Of a stretch of 64,000 nt of DNA, positions 8,340-16,428 are shown in pieces. The notes under the pieces are model-generated. The model had not been told where the DNA came from and searched no databases. It saw nothing but the letters and a program-made list of their open reading frames with translations. Every line of letters begins with the position of its first letter. Positions within the stretch are counted from its first letter, which is position 1. Origin of the DNA: Anaerolineae bacterium (lineage in GTDB: Bacteria; Chloroflexota; Anaerolineae; Promineifilales; Promineifilaceae); contig JAHDWJ010000005.1 in the NCBI GenBank assembly GCA_023384415.1, positions 32,506-96,505 of the forward strand, given 5' to 3'. A program made the translations under genes and the position numbers.

Positions 8340-9386
8340 ATGAGTACAGTTGTCGAAAAGCAGATTAAAAAACAAAAACCGGCCTGGGTGCCCATTGTGG
8401 CTAAATATCAGCAGCCTGATTGGCGTAAAAGTGTAGGACAAATCCTTAACACTTTTGTTCCCCTCTTTCTCTTGTGGGGATTGATGTATCTGATGCTGGA
8501 TGTCAGTATTTGGTTGACTTTACTGCTGGCCATACCGACAGCAGGTTTTTTGGTACGGGTTTTTATCATTCAACATGATTGTGGTCACAATGCCTTTTTT
8601 AAATCTAAAAAGGCCAATGATACCCTGGGGTTTATCTGTGGGGTGCTGACTCTTACCCCTTACTTTCATTGGCGTCATCGTCACGCCATCCACCATGCGA
8701 CTTCCAGTAATTTAGATAAACGAGGCACCGGGGATGTGCCTACCATGACGGTTGAAGAGTATTTGCATGCTTCGCCGGCCAAACGGCTGGGGTATCGTAT
8801 CTTTCGTAACCCCCTGGTGATGTTTATCGTTGTTCCCTTTGCTGTCTTTTTTGTGATTAACCGTTTCTCTGCCCCCAAATCGCCAAAACGGGAGCGGGCC
8901 AGTGTCCATTGGACGAATCTGGTTGTTTTGGCATTGGTAGTGGGTATTAGTTATCTGATTGGGCTGCCCCAATTTTTATTGATTTGGTTCCCCGCCAATA
9001 TGTTGGCTGCGGCCGCAGGCACCTGGCTCTTTTTTGTCCAGCATCAATTTGAGGATACTTATTGGGAACATGACCCAGATTGGGATTTTACCCTGGCCGG
9101 TATGGAAGGGAGTTCCTATTACAAACTGCCTAAAATCTTACAATGGTTCACTGGCAATATCGGCTTCCATCATATTCATCACCTCAGCCCGCGCATTCCC
9201 AACTACAATCTGGAAAAATGTCACCAGGAAAACCCGATCTTTCAGCGGGTCATTACCCTGACATTGCGTACCAGCCTGCATTGCACTTTTCTCAGTTTGT
9301 GGGATGAGAAGACAGACCGGCTGGTTAGTTTTGGTGATTTGAAAGCGATTCGCCAGCGGCTGACGACTCAGGGAACCCAGGCTTAA
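8340..9386 (+). CDS. Acyl-lipid fatty acid desaturase
   Basis: 348 residues, an integral membrane di-iron enzyme that introduces a double bond into fatty acyl chains. All three histidine boxes are visible: HDCGH (79-83), HRHAIHH (113-119) and HHIHH in GFHHIHHLSPRIPNYN (about 279). Hydrophobic pairs precede the first box and follow the second. The start at 8340 has GGGAG 5 bp upstream. The gene is visibly richer in A+T than its neighbours and has only one GCGGCCGC (9009), which may point to later acquisition. A promoter and a terminator make it a stand-alone unit, which would suit temperature- or membrane-responsive control. Confidence 0.93.
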   Translation: MSTVVEKQIKKQKPAWVPIVAKYQQPDWRKSVGQILNTFVPLFLLWGLMYLMLDVSIWLTLLLAIPTAGFLVRVFIIQHDCGHNAFFKSKKANDTLGFICGVLTLTPYFHWRHRHAIHHATSSNLDKRGTGDVPTMTVEEYLHASPAKRLGYRIFRNPLVMFIVVPFAVFFVINRFSAPKSPKRERASVHWTNLVVLALVVGISYLIGLPQFLLIWFPANMLAAAAGTWLFFVQHQFEDTYWEHDPDWDFTLAGMEGSSYYKLPKILQWFTGNIGFHHIHHLSPRIPNYNLEKCHQENPIFQRVITLTLRTSLHCTFLSLWDEKTDRLVSFGDLKAIRQRLTTQGTQA

Positions 9387-9412
9387 CCGGGCCATATTTA
9401 TTTTGGGCCAAA

Positions 9413-9452
9413 AGAAAGCCACAGCCGTTCTCGGCCGTGGCTTTTTGGTTTT
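9413..9452 (+). terminator. Rho-independent terminator after the desaturase
   Basis: AAAGCCACAGCCG (9415-9427) pairs with CGGCCGTGGCTTT (9432-9444) with one mismatch and a 4-nt loop. T-rich sequence follows. Confidence 0.85.
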
Positions 9453-9482
9453 TAATCGTAACGACTAAAGCCCACAAGAGCT

Positions 9483-9556
9483 TCACCGCCAAGACGCCAA
9501 GATCGCGAAGAACTTCTTAAAAAGGTTTGTGTTCTTTGCGGCTTCGCAGTTAGTCG
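9483..9556. repeat. Dispersed hairpin repeat, second copy
   Basis: The segment (CACCGCCAAGACGCCAAGAT ... TTTGCGGCTTCGCAGTTAGT) is related to 2821-2889. The two ends are imperfect reverse complements, so it can fold. It separates the desaturase from the convergent methyltransferase gene. Confidence 0.65.
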
Positions 9557-9582
9557 TTATTTTTAATCTGGGTAAGCCGCGA

Positions 9583-10068
9583 TCAATAGATGAAGGGAAT
9601 CAACTTTTTGACCCGTTTTTGGTAGGCTGCGTATTGGCTGAATTTGTGGGTCAACTGTGTTTCTTCACGGCGAGATTTGAGGTCAAAGAAGAGGAAGAGG
9701 ATAAAGGAGAGGATGAGAGTGAGCAGGCTGGTGGTGAACAAGGCATAGCCAATGGCCCCCAGGATAATGCCGCTGTAAATGGGGTGACGCACGATTTTAT
9801 ATGCCCCCGTTTCGACCATCTGAGCATCTTCTTTGGGGTGGGGGAGTGGACTCAGGTTACGTCCCAGGTTGATTAACCCGCTCAGCACCAGGGCCGCACC
9901 GGGCAAAAATAACCCCAAACCGATGATCAAGGTGAGAATAGACCAGGGTGTACCCCAACGGGGTAGTCCTGGCAGCAAGGGGGCGATGGCAATCAGTCCG
10001 AACAAAATAAACTGCACGACGACATACCATTCACCTTTCTGACCGCGCCACCAGGGTTGATTGTTCAT
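9583..10068 (-). CDS. Isoprenylcysteine carboxyl methyltransferase (ICMT/PEMT-like) family membrane protein
   Basis: About 161 residues with four hydrophobic segments. The cofactor-binding end carries the family pattern GAYKIVRHPIYSG, then EET, then YAAYQKRVKKLIPFIY. Such proteins methylate small or lipid-linked substrates with S-adenosylmethionine at the membrane. I chose ATG 10068 over 10080 because GAGG lies about 8 bp before it. It begins 21 bp after the CrtI-type gene on the same strand, so a role in modifying a carotenoid or other isoprenoid is a reasonable guess but not shown. Confidence 0.8.
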   Translation of the reverse strand: MNNQPWWRGQKGEWYVVVQFILFGLIAIAPLLPGLPRWGTPWSILTLIIGLGLFLPGAALVLSGLINLGRNLSPLPHPKEDAQMVETGAYKIVRHPIYSGIILGAIGYALFTTSLLTLILSFILFLFFDLKSRREETQLTHKFSQYAAYQKRVKKLIPFIY

Positions 10069-10089
10069 GGATATCCTCATCAGGTAGGT

Positions 10090-11571
10090 TTATTGTAGAG
10101 GTTCTTCCCTTATCGCCATCTCCGCCGCCACCCGCCCAGATAATGTGACCATCGGTACCCCTCCGCCTGGGTGGGTTGTGCCTCCGGCAAAGTATAATCC
10201 CTGAATGTTACCTGCCCGGTTCGGCGGCCGCAAGAAAGCCGCCCACCGGTTATTAGATGAACTCCCATACAACGCCCCCCGCCAGGCCCCACTCATTTGG
10301 GCTAAATCTTCTGGGGTGAAAATATGCTGGCTAATGAGATGCGGCCGCAGCTCATATCCCCACGCTGCCAACCGCTCCAACACCAGGTCACGATACGCCT
10401 CTTTTTCTTTTTGCCAGGTAAATTCGGGGCCGATAGGTGGGGCATTGACCAGGACAAACCAATTTTCACTCCCCGGCGGTGCATGCTCAGGGTCACTTTT
10501 GCTGGTAATAGCTACGTAAATAGTCGGGTCTGTTGGGGGAACTCCCTGGCGAAAGATGGCTTCAAACTCGGCGGGATAATCCTGGCTGAAAAAGATGTTG
10601 TGATGGGCCAGGTCGGGATACTGCTGTTTGACCCCCAAGAGCATGATGAAACCGGAGCAGGATGGCTCTGGCGGCGGCCGCATGGGAAACGTTGGCAATA
10701 GCTGCTGGTAAGTTGTCGTTACATCCAGGTTGCTGATCACCTGCCGGGCGGCGATTTGTGCCTCGTTTGCCAATCTGACCCCGGTTACCTGCGGCCGCTT
10801 CCCGGTTGTCGTCACTAAAATTTCGGCCGCCGGGCAGTTGGTACGTATCTCCACGCCTAGCTCTTGGGCCAATTGGGTTAGTGCGGCCGCGATCTGATAC
10901 ACCCCCCCCTGTGGATACCAAACCCCTCCAGTCAATTCTACATGGGCGATCACATTTAAGGTGGCCGGGGCCAGATATGGGCTGGCCCCCACATAGGTGG
11001 CAAAGCGGCCCAACAGTTGACGCAAATGGGGGGAACGGACAAAATGGCGGATCGCCTGATCCATCGTTCGCAGCCCGTCTACTTTGAACCAATCGGGGAA
11101 CGGAACTCGCCAAAAGCTGCGCCAGGTGGGTGGCTGGTCATAAATGAACACCGGGCCGGTGATCCGGTGCAGGCGGGCGGCATAGCTCAAGAAAGTCAGG
11201 TACCCTTCTACATCTCGTTCATCCAGCCGGGCAATTTGTTCGGCCATCTGGGTCAGGTTTTGGCTGGCATCCAACCGCAGGCCATCGGGATAAAAATAGC
11301 GGGTGAGGGGGTCGAGGGGGCGTAGGGTCAGGTAATCATCCAGGCGGCGGTTGGCGGCCGCGAACAGATCCACTAATACCTGCCGCATGGTAATGACTGA
11401 AGGCCCCGTATCCCAGGTGAACCCATCCGCCTGGAACCGGCCCATTTTGCCCCCCAACTGGCTGTTTTTTTCTAAAAGGATAACACGCCGGGACGCGGCC
11501 GCGAGCCGGATAGCGGCACTCAATCCGCCGATTCCGCCACCAAGCACGATTATTGGTGATGGCGAACGCAT
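10090..11571 (-). CDS. Phytoene desaturase (CrtI) family FAD oxidoreductase
   Basis: 493 residues. The N-terminal FAD-binding motif is IIVLGGGIGGLSAAIRLA followed by LLEKNSQLGGKMG. The C-terminal signature GLYFAGGTTHPGGGVPMVTL is the CrtI-type end. Family members desaturate, isomerise or oxidise carotenoids; the exact step (CrtI, CrtD, CrtN or CrtO-like) cannot be set from sequence alone. No phytoene synthase or cyclase gene is in the window. It is likely co-transcribed with the small methyltransferase downstream. Seven GCGGCCGC sites are spread along the gene. Confidence 0.87.
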   Translation of the reverse strand: MRSPSPIIVLGGGIGGLSAAIRLAAASRRVILLEKNSQLGGKMGRFQADGFTWDTGPSVITMRQVLVDLFAAANRRLDDYLTLRPLDPLTRYFYPDGLRLDASQNLTQMAEQIARLDERDVEGYLTFLSYAARLHRITGPVFIYDQPPTWRSFWRVPFPDWFKVDGLRTMDQAIRHFVRSPHLRQLLGRFATYVGASPYLAPATLNVIAHVELTGGVWYPQGGVYQIAAALTQLAQELGVEIRTNCPAAEILVTTTGKRPQVTGVRLANEAQIAARQVISNLDVTTTYQQLLPTFPMRPPPEPSCSGFIMLLGVKQQYPDLAHHNIFFSQDYPAEFEAIFRQGVPPTDPTIYVAITSKSDPEHAPPGSENWFVLVNAPPIGPEFTWQKEKEAYRDLVLERLAAWGYELRPHLISQHIFTPEDLAQMSGAWRGALYGSSSNNRWAAFLRPPNRAGNIQGLYFAGGTTHPGGGVPMVTLSGRVAAEMAIREEPLQ

Positions 11572-11620
11572 AGGGGAAGAAAGTGAGCTATGAGCAGTTG
11601 CTGCTCACAGCTCACGGAAC

Positions 11621-12760
11621 CTAACCAGTGAGGAACCGGCTGGGGGTGACATTGATGCCATACATCCAGTTGGGGGCTTTGCCGCCCGCCTCAGTAGGAT
11701 TGGCTGTTTGGTTGGCAAAAATGTGTGATGGATCTGAGGTGTGAACATGAACCCATAAATCATGCTCTGCCTGGGCTGACCAGTAGAAAACCCACTCTGA
11801 GGCACGGGGAGGCATGTTGACACAGCCATGACTATGTTTATAACCAAACCGGTCGTGCCAGTACGCCCCATGCAGGGCAATGTCCCAATCAAAAAACATG
11901 GTGTGGGGTACATCTTCGATAAAATAATGGTCAATTTTCCCTTCAGCCCCAGACATTTTCGTTTTTTCCCACCGATCCCACACCTGGAACAGCCCCTCAT
12001 TTGTAGGCCAGCGGTTGAGGCCGCTGGAAATCAGCGTAGCGTACACCATACGATCCCCTTCATAGGCAGCCAGGGTTTGCTCGTATAAATCTACTTCCAC
12101 CCAAAACTCATCTTCACCTACCGGTTCGGGGCGAGGGCTGACATCTACCAGGCTGACGGCCGTTTGGGGAATCCATAAGCCACCGCCAATGTTGTACCAT
12201 ATCCAGCCATCACTGGCGTTGACAGCTTCAAAAACCTGGAAGAAGGTGTAACGGGGCAGGCGAGGTAAGGTTTGATCCGGGGTGCCCGCAGGAGAGCGGC
12301 TGGGATAAATATTGACCACAAACCAGCCAAAAGGTCGCTCTGGCTGACTGGTTATTTCCAGGCCGGTAAATCCAGAAATATCCACTTCGCGGATGTCGTC
12401 ACTGTGGACAAACTCTCCCCGGTTGATTTCATACCAAAGCTCCCCATTGATGTTCATACGATCCCAGATGGTGACGTAGAAATATCCCTGGCCAACATTA
12501 CGGATGACGGGAGCGGTGCGGCTGGGGGCAGAAAATACGTCAGCATCATCATACAAAAAGGCGTAGATGGTGCGATCTAGCAGGCTGTTAGGCCGTTTTT
12601 GTAGGGGTTGAAACTGGGTAGCACTCTCCCCTGTGGGGCAGATATAGCCAATGGTGTTGGAGTAGAAAACGCACGGTCCTGCGGCCGCGGGGCCGACCGT
12701 CAGCAGCAAAATGAAAAGCAGAGCAATGGGGATGAGCCAGAAGGTACGGTGTTTAAGCAT
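11621..12760 (-). CDS. L,D-transpeptidase (YkuD) with SH3-like N-terminal repeats, secreted
   Basis: About 379 residues from ATG 12760, which is preceded by CAGGAG and opens a clear signal peptide (LLFILLLTVGPAAAG); longer starts up to 12835 are possible. The catalytic motif HGAYWHDRFGYKHSHGCVNM holds the nucleophile Cys and the conserved His and Gly. Two preceding segments (ADVFSAPSRTAPVIRNVGQG and NIYPSRSPAGTPDQTLPRL) look like bacterial SH3/GW-type repeats. It should form 3-3 cross-links or anchor proteins in peptidoglycan. The gene follows aroC at a distance of 80 bp on the same strand. Confidence 0.88.
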   Translation of the reverse strand: MLKHRTFWLIPIALLFILLLTVGPAAAGPCVFYSNTIGYICPTGESATQFQPLQKRPNSLLDRTIYAFLYDDADVFSAPSRTAPVIRNVGQGYFYVTIWDRMNINGELWYEINRGEFVHSDDIREVDISGFTGLEITSQPERPFGWFVVNIYPSRSPAGTPDQTLPRLPRYTFFQVFEAVNASDGWIWYNIGGGLWIPQTAVSLVDVSPRPEPVGEDEFWVEVDLYEQTLAAYEGDRMVYATLISSGLNRWPTNEGLFQVWDRWEKTKMSGAEGKIDHYFIEDVPHTMFFDWDIALHGAYWHDRFGYKHSHGCVNMPPRASEWVFYWSAQAEHDLWVHVHTSDPSHIFANQTANPTEAGGKAPNWMYGINVTPSRFLTG

Positions 12761-12840
12761 CAAAAAACTCCTGCGTAAATAGCCACTCATGAATAGACCT
12801 GCTTTGATTATACCCAAAGTCAGGCATAAAGGCACAGCAG

Positions 12841-14022
12841 TTATCCCCTATACCCAAATCGCCAGGGGAGGTTATCCATGAGCAGGTCTTCCAGGCGTAA
12901 ATGGCGTAAACTGTCGAAACGCGGCCGCATCTCTGCCACACTATCTCCCCCCAGCTTTTCTATCAGGGCATTGGCCAGAGCAAAGGCAACCATCGCCTCA
13001 CCGACAATAGCGGCACGGGGCACCGCACAAAAATCAGACCGTTCATAAACCGTATCGGCTGGTTCCCCAGCAGCTAAATCAACCGAACGACGGGCGTTTA
13101 GCACCGTGGAGATCGGTTTCATGGCTGCCCGCACAATAACCGGCTCCCCATTGGTGATCCCCCCTTCAAAACCCCCCGCTCGGTTGCTTTGCCGGACAAG
13201 CGTTTGCCTATCCTCGGCCAGAAAAATTTCGTCATGCACCTGGGAGCCGGGCAGCCGGGTGTTGGCAAAGGCAGGGCCGATTTCTACCCCTTTGATGGCG
13301 TGAATGGAGCCGACAGCCAGGAGTAGTTGGGCATCCAGCCGCCGATCCCAATGGACATGGCTGCCCAGGCCAGGGGGGACATTCAGGGCCACCACCTCAA
13401 AAATGCCGCCAACCGTATCTTTAGCCTGCATGGTATCCCGGATGTGTTGGCGCATTAGTTCAGTAGTGGTGGGGATGGGGCAGCGGAGATCGTTTTCTTC
13501 AGCGGCCGCGAACCGTTCCCTATACCCCAGGCTGTCAGGAATTTCCGCTGTCACCGGGCCAATGCTGGTGACATAGCTGCCAATCTCTACCCCAAAGTGG
13601 CCCAAAAGTTGGCGGCAGATGGCCCCTACGGCTACCCGCGCTGCTGTCTCCCGTGCTGATGCTCGTTCCAAGGCCAGACGCAAATCTCGGTAGCCGTATT
13701 TGACGGCTCCGGTCAGGTCGGCATGGCCAGGGCGAGGGATGGTCATGGGGGTAATATCCCGTTCGGCCCATTTGCGGTAATCTTTGTTGGCAATACGCAA
13801 GGCGATAGGCCCCCCAGTCGTGAAGCCATTCATCACCCCGGCGGTAATGAGGGCCGCATCTTGTTCGATTTTCATGCGGCCGCCTGACCCATACCCCACC
13901 TGTCGTCGGGCCATTTGCTCACTTAGCTCTACCAGATTGATAGGTAGACCGGCGGGTATTCCTTCTAAGATGGCCGTCAGTTCCGGCCCGTGTGACTCAC
14001 CGGCGGTAAGGAAACGTAACAT
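12841..14022 (-). CDS. aroC: Chorismate synthase
   Basis: 393 residues. It removes phosphate from EPSP to make chorismate, the last shikimate pathway step, using reduced FMN. Family landmarks are the start MLRFLTAGESHGPELTAI, then VGYGSGGRMKIE, GGITNGEPVIVRAAMKPI and the Asp-Phe segment SDFCAVPRAAIVGEAM. No other shikimate gene is adjacent. The upstream gap (14023-14077) holds short ATCACGTG-like repeats that may be a binding site or a small hairpin. Confidence 0.96.
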   Translation of the reverse strand: MLRFLTAGESHGPELTAILEGIPAGLPINLVELSEQMARRQVGYGSGGRMKIEQDAALITAGVMNGFTTGGPIALRIANKDYRKWAERDITPMTIPRPGHADLTGAVKYGYRDLRLALERASARETAARVAVGAICRQLLGHFGVEIGSYVTSIGPVTAEIPDSLGYRERFAAAEENDLRCPIPTTTELMRQHIRDTMQAKDTVGGIFEVVALNVPPGLGSHVHWDRRLDAQLLLAVGSIHAIKGVEIGPAFANTRLPGSQVHDEIFLAEDRQTLVRQSNRAGGFEGGITNGEPVIVRAAMKPISTVLNARRSVDLAAGEPADTVYERSDFCAVPRAAIVGEAMVAFALANALIEKLGGDSVAEMRPRFDSLRHLRLEDLLMDNLPWRFGYRG

Positions 14023-14077
14023 GTAGGCACTCTCTTTGGGGATATGATACGTGAAAAATCACGTGTCACATATCACG

Positions 14078-14569
14078 TCAATTTTCCCGGTACCAGCCCA
14101 GCGGCGTGGCTTTACCATAATCAGACAGGTTAATGCGGGCACGGAAATGTTCTGGGGTGGGGCAGTCGCACGCTTCGCATACCATCAGCCGCTCGTCACG
14201 TGCCTCCAGCACTGTTACGCCGGCATTGGTCAGGGCGGTGACGGCGGCCGCTAAATTGGGGTAGGTATGGCTTTCAGGATCCATACATTGCTGCCCCAGG
14301 GGGCGAAGAATCCAAATGGTCTGGCCGGTAACTCCGGGGTAGGGGGACACAACTTCTATGGTCGGGTATAGGCCACCGGGATACCCATCAGGGTTGAACG
14401 GGGTTGGCATAATTGGGGCGGGGTAGCTGTCATTTGACAGGGTGGGCAAGGCGGCTGGTTCGATGAGGGTGGGCACGGCGTCAGGTTCATTGCTGGTTCC
14501 CCCACCACAAGCGACCAGGGTGAGAAGTAACAGAGTGAGTAAAAAAGGGGGTAAGGTTCTCTTAAACAT
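14078..14569 (-). CDS. Lipoprotein of unknown function
   Basis: 163 residues with a signal peptide and lipobox LTLVAC followed by GGG. A Pro-rich part (30-75) precedes a small domain with AAAVTALTNAGVTVLEARDERLMVCEACDCPTPEHFRARI. The Cys pattern and the ending INLSDYGKATPLGWYREN are distinctive, but I do not recognise the family. AAGGAG lies a few bases before the start. The gene stands alone between aroC and the DUF4129 gene. Confidence 0.78.
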   Translation of the reverse strand: MFKRTLPPFLLTLLLLTLVACGGGTSNEPDAVPTLIEPAALPTLSNDSYPAPIMPTPFNPDGYPGGLYPTIEVVSPYPGVTGQTIWILRPLGQQCMDPESHTYPNLAAAVTALTNAGVTVLEARDERLMVCEACDCPTPEHFRARINLSDYGKATPLGWYREN

Positions 14570-14705
14570 AGCTGCTCCTTAAAAATCAAGATTGAGGGGT
14601 GAGGGCTGAGACATAAGTCATTCGCCCATTTCCCCGCTGGCAAGCTCGCATTGTACCCGCAATGGGCGGCTTAGGGGAGAATCAGGGGTGGGGTCTAAGG
14701 GTTAG

Positions 14706-16265
14706 CTAATTGGCCCGGCGGCGGCGTAAAGAGGTTTTGACTCGTTTCCAGGTTTGTTTGATGGGGTTGACTTGTTCGGGGCTGACAGGTTGAGGACTGT
14801 AGCGGGCGTGGAGAAAAGCATCCGTTAGCTGATCTATCTCTCCTTCGGCTTCAGGCCAATTTTGTTTCATATCCTGGGCAAATTCCAGCGGGGTTTCGGC
14901 CTGCTGTCGGGGTACGCCTTTTTCCCCAGCCCGGCGCACGGCTGCCAGGTAGAAGTAGCGGATTTGTTCACGAGGGGAAAGGGTGCTCAGGCGAAAAAAG
15001 CTCCAGGGAGATGGGGCTGAGGTGGATACCTGGTCGCGGCCGCGAGCTACCAACTCCTGTCCCATTTCGGTAACGCGATCACGGACATCCTGCCACCACT
15101 GTTTAAGTGACAACCACCAGGTCACCCATTGCTGCCGCAAGGCCGGCCACACCCAGGCAAAATCCCGTTGGCGCAGAAAAAAGAGAACCGCTGCCACTGT
15201 CCCGGCTAAAAGAGCCAGCCATAATATCCCATTCACCAGGAGATTTGGCTCATCGGTGGGGGGTGGGGGCAAAAAGAGGTCGGTTGGTTCCAGAGGAGCC
15301 AGCGGGGGTGGCTCTTCAATTTCGACGCCGCTGGGGCGGCCAAACAGGAGCATGGGCAGGCTCAACAGGAAAATGGCTAACAAGACAAACATCTGTACCA
15401 GAGCAAAAAGGATGTTTAGCAGGAAGGTGAGGATGTGGGCCAGGCCGATGGTGGAGCCAATGGGTAGAAACGCGGCCGCAATGGCTACCCCGGCAATTAA
15501 CCAGGCCACTGATCGCCGCCAGGTCTGTTCTAATTCAGGTTGAATGGTAGTGTATTCTACCTGCCAGCGGGCTTTGATGGTTTGCCACCGTATCAGGCCA
15601 TAAAGCCACAGCCCTACCAGCAAATATAACATTAGAGCCGCCAGGAGCAGGGGGGGAAGATTGATGCGTCCCAGGGTGCGAAGATCAAAGCTCTGACCGA
15701 GAGTAGGGATATCAATGGTGATCAGGGCGGTGCAGCCGAGTAATATGATTCCCCCATAAAGCCAATGGCTTAAAAAATCAACCGCCAGAGCGGAGCGGTC
15801 AGAAAAACGGGGCCGCTGCTCACGTTGGCCTGGTTTGAGGCTGTTGAGTTCGGCTTCATCCAGGGGTAGACTCAGCAGCAGGCTGGTCAGATAGATCGCC
15901 TCTTGCCAGATGATGAGGGTGAGGAGAGTGAAAACTAGAAAAGGGCCATCCAGAAAGTTGATAGGCTCGCGCCAATAGGTGAGCAGCAGCTCGATGCTCA
16001 GGTTGGTGCCGCTGATAGCCCAGGTGAGCAGGCGGATGAACAGTAGGAGAAAAATGGCTTCGGCCAGGCGGTATTGCCAATGGTTTAACTGTCGCTGCTG
16101 CGGCCGCTGTAACCAGCGGGTGGTCATTATGGTTTCTCCCACCACCAGGGCGCTGACCGGCAGCAGATAGAGCCAGGGGCCGTCCCCCACAATCGCCTGA
16201 ATCACCAGGAGTGGTCCGGTCATCATGGCCGGAATCAGAAGGAGGAGAAGCCAGAGGGGGGGCAT
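14706..16265 (-). CDS. DUF4129-containing polytopic membrane protein
   Basis: 519 residues with about eight hydrophobic segments in the first 320 and a further one near 350. The cytosolic-looking C-terminal domain (LSPREQIRYFYLAAVRRAGEKGVPRQQAETPLEFAQDM) is the DUF4129 pattern. In other genomes this domain sits beside MoxR ATPases, DUF58 proteins and TgpA-type transglutaminases. A TgpA-like gene is in this window but 33 kb away, so the link is functional speculation. The spacer upstream is a simple-repeat block. Confidence 0.8.
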   Translation of the reverse strand: MPPLWLLLLLIPAMMTGPLLVIQAIVGDGPWLYLLPVSALVVGETIMTTRWLQRPQQRQLNHWQYRLAEAIFLLLFIRLLTWAISGTNLSIELLLTYWREPINFLDGPFLVFTLLTLIIWQEAIYLTSLLLSLPLDEAELNSLKPGQREQRPRFSDRSALAVDFLSHWLYGGIILLGCTALITIDIPTLGQSFDLRTLGRINLPPLLLAALMLYLLVGLWLYGLIRWQTIKARWQVEYTTIQPELEQTWRRSVAWLIAGVAIAAAFLPIGSTIGLAHILTFLLNILFALVQMFVLLAIFLLSLPMLLFGRPSGVEIEEPPPLAPLEPTDLFLPPPPTDEPNLLVNGILWLALLAGTVAAVLFFLRQRDFAWVWPALRQQWVTWWLSLKQWWQDVRDRVTEMGQELVARGRDQVSTSAPSPWSFFRLSTLSPREQIRYFYLAAVRRAGEKGVPRQQAETPLEFAQDMKQNWPEAEGEIDQLTDAFLHARYSPQPVSPEQVNPIKQTWKRVKTSLRRRRAN

Positions 16266-16428
16266 GGGGAATTATGAAGGATGAATTATGAAGGATGAAT
16301 TATGAAGGATGAATTATGAAGGATGAAAAGGGCAACAAAGTTACAAGGTCGCAAAGGGGCAAAGGGGCGAAGGGGCAAAGGGGCAAAGTAAAATCGCTCC
16401 TGCCACTCTGCCACTCTGCCACTCGAAA
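16266..16428. repeat. Tandem simple-repeat spacer
   Basis: Four copies of the 14-bp unit GAATTATGAAGGAT fill 16269-16324. They are followed by GGGGCAAA units (about 16355-16387) and CTGCCACT units (about 16399-16424). The same building blocks recur near 3543-3573, 44031-44150, 47403, 56868 and 59167-59215. The end of the kinase/STAND gene reads into this block. Confidence 0.85.

Noticed and set aside
10562..11113. Long shadow frames opposite or alongside high-GC genes such as crtI and ppc
   Set aside because: They overlap genes with clear family motifs and show no motif of their own.
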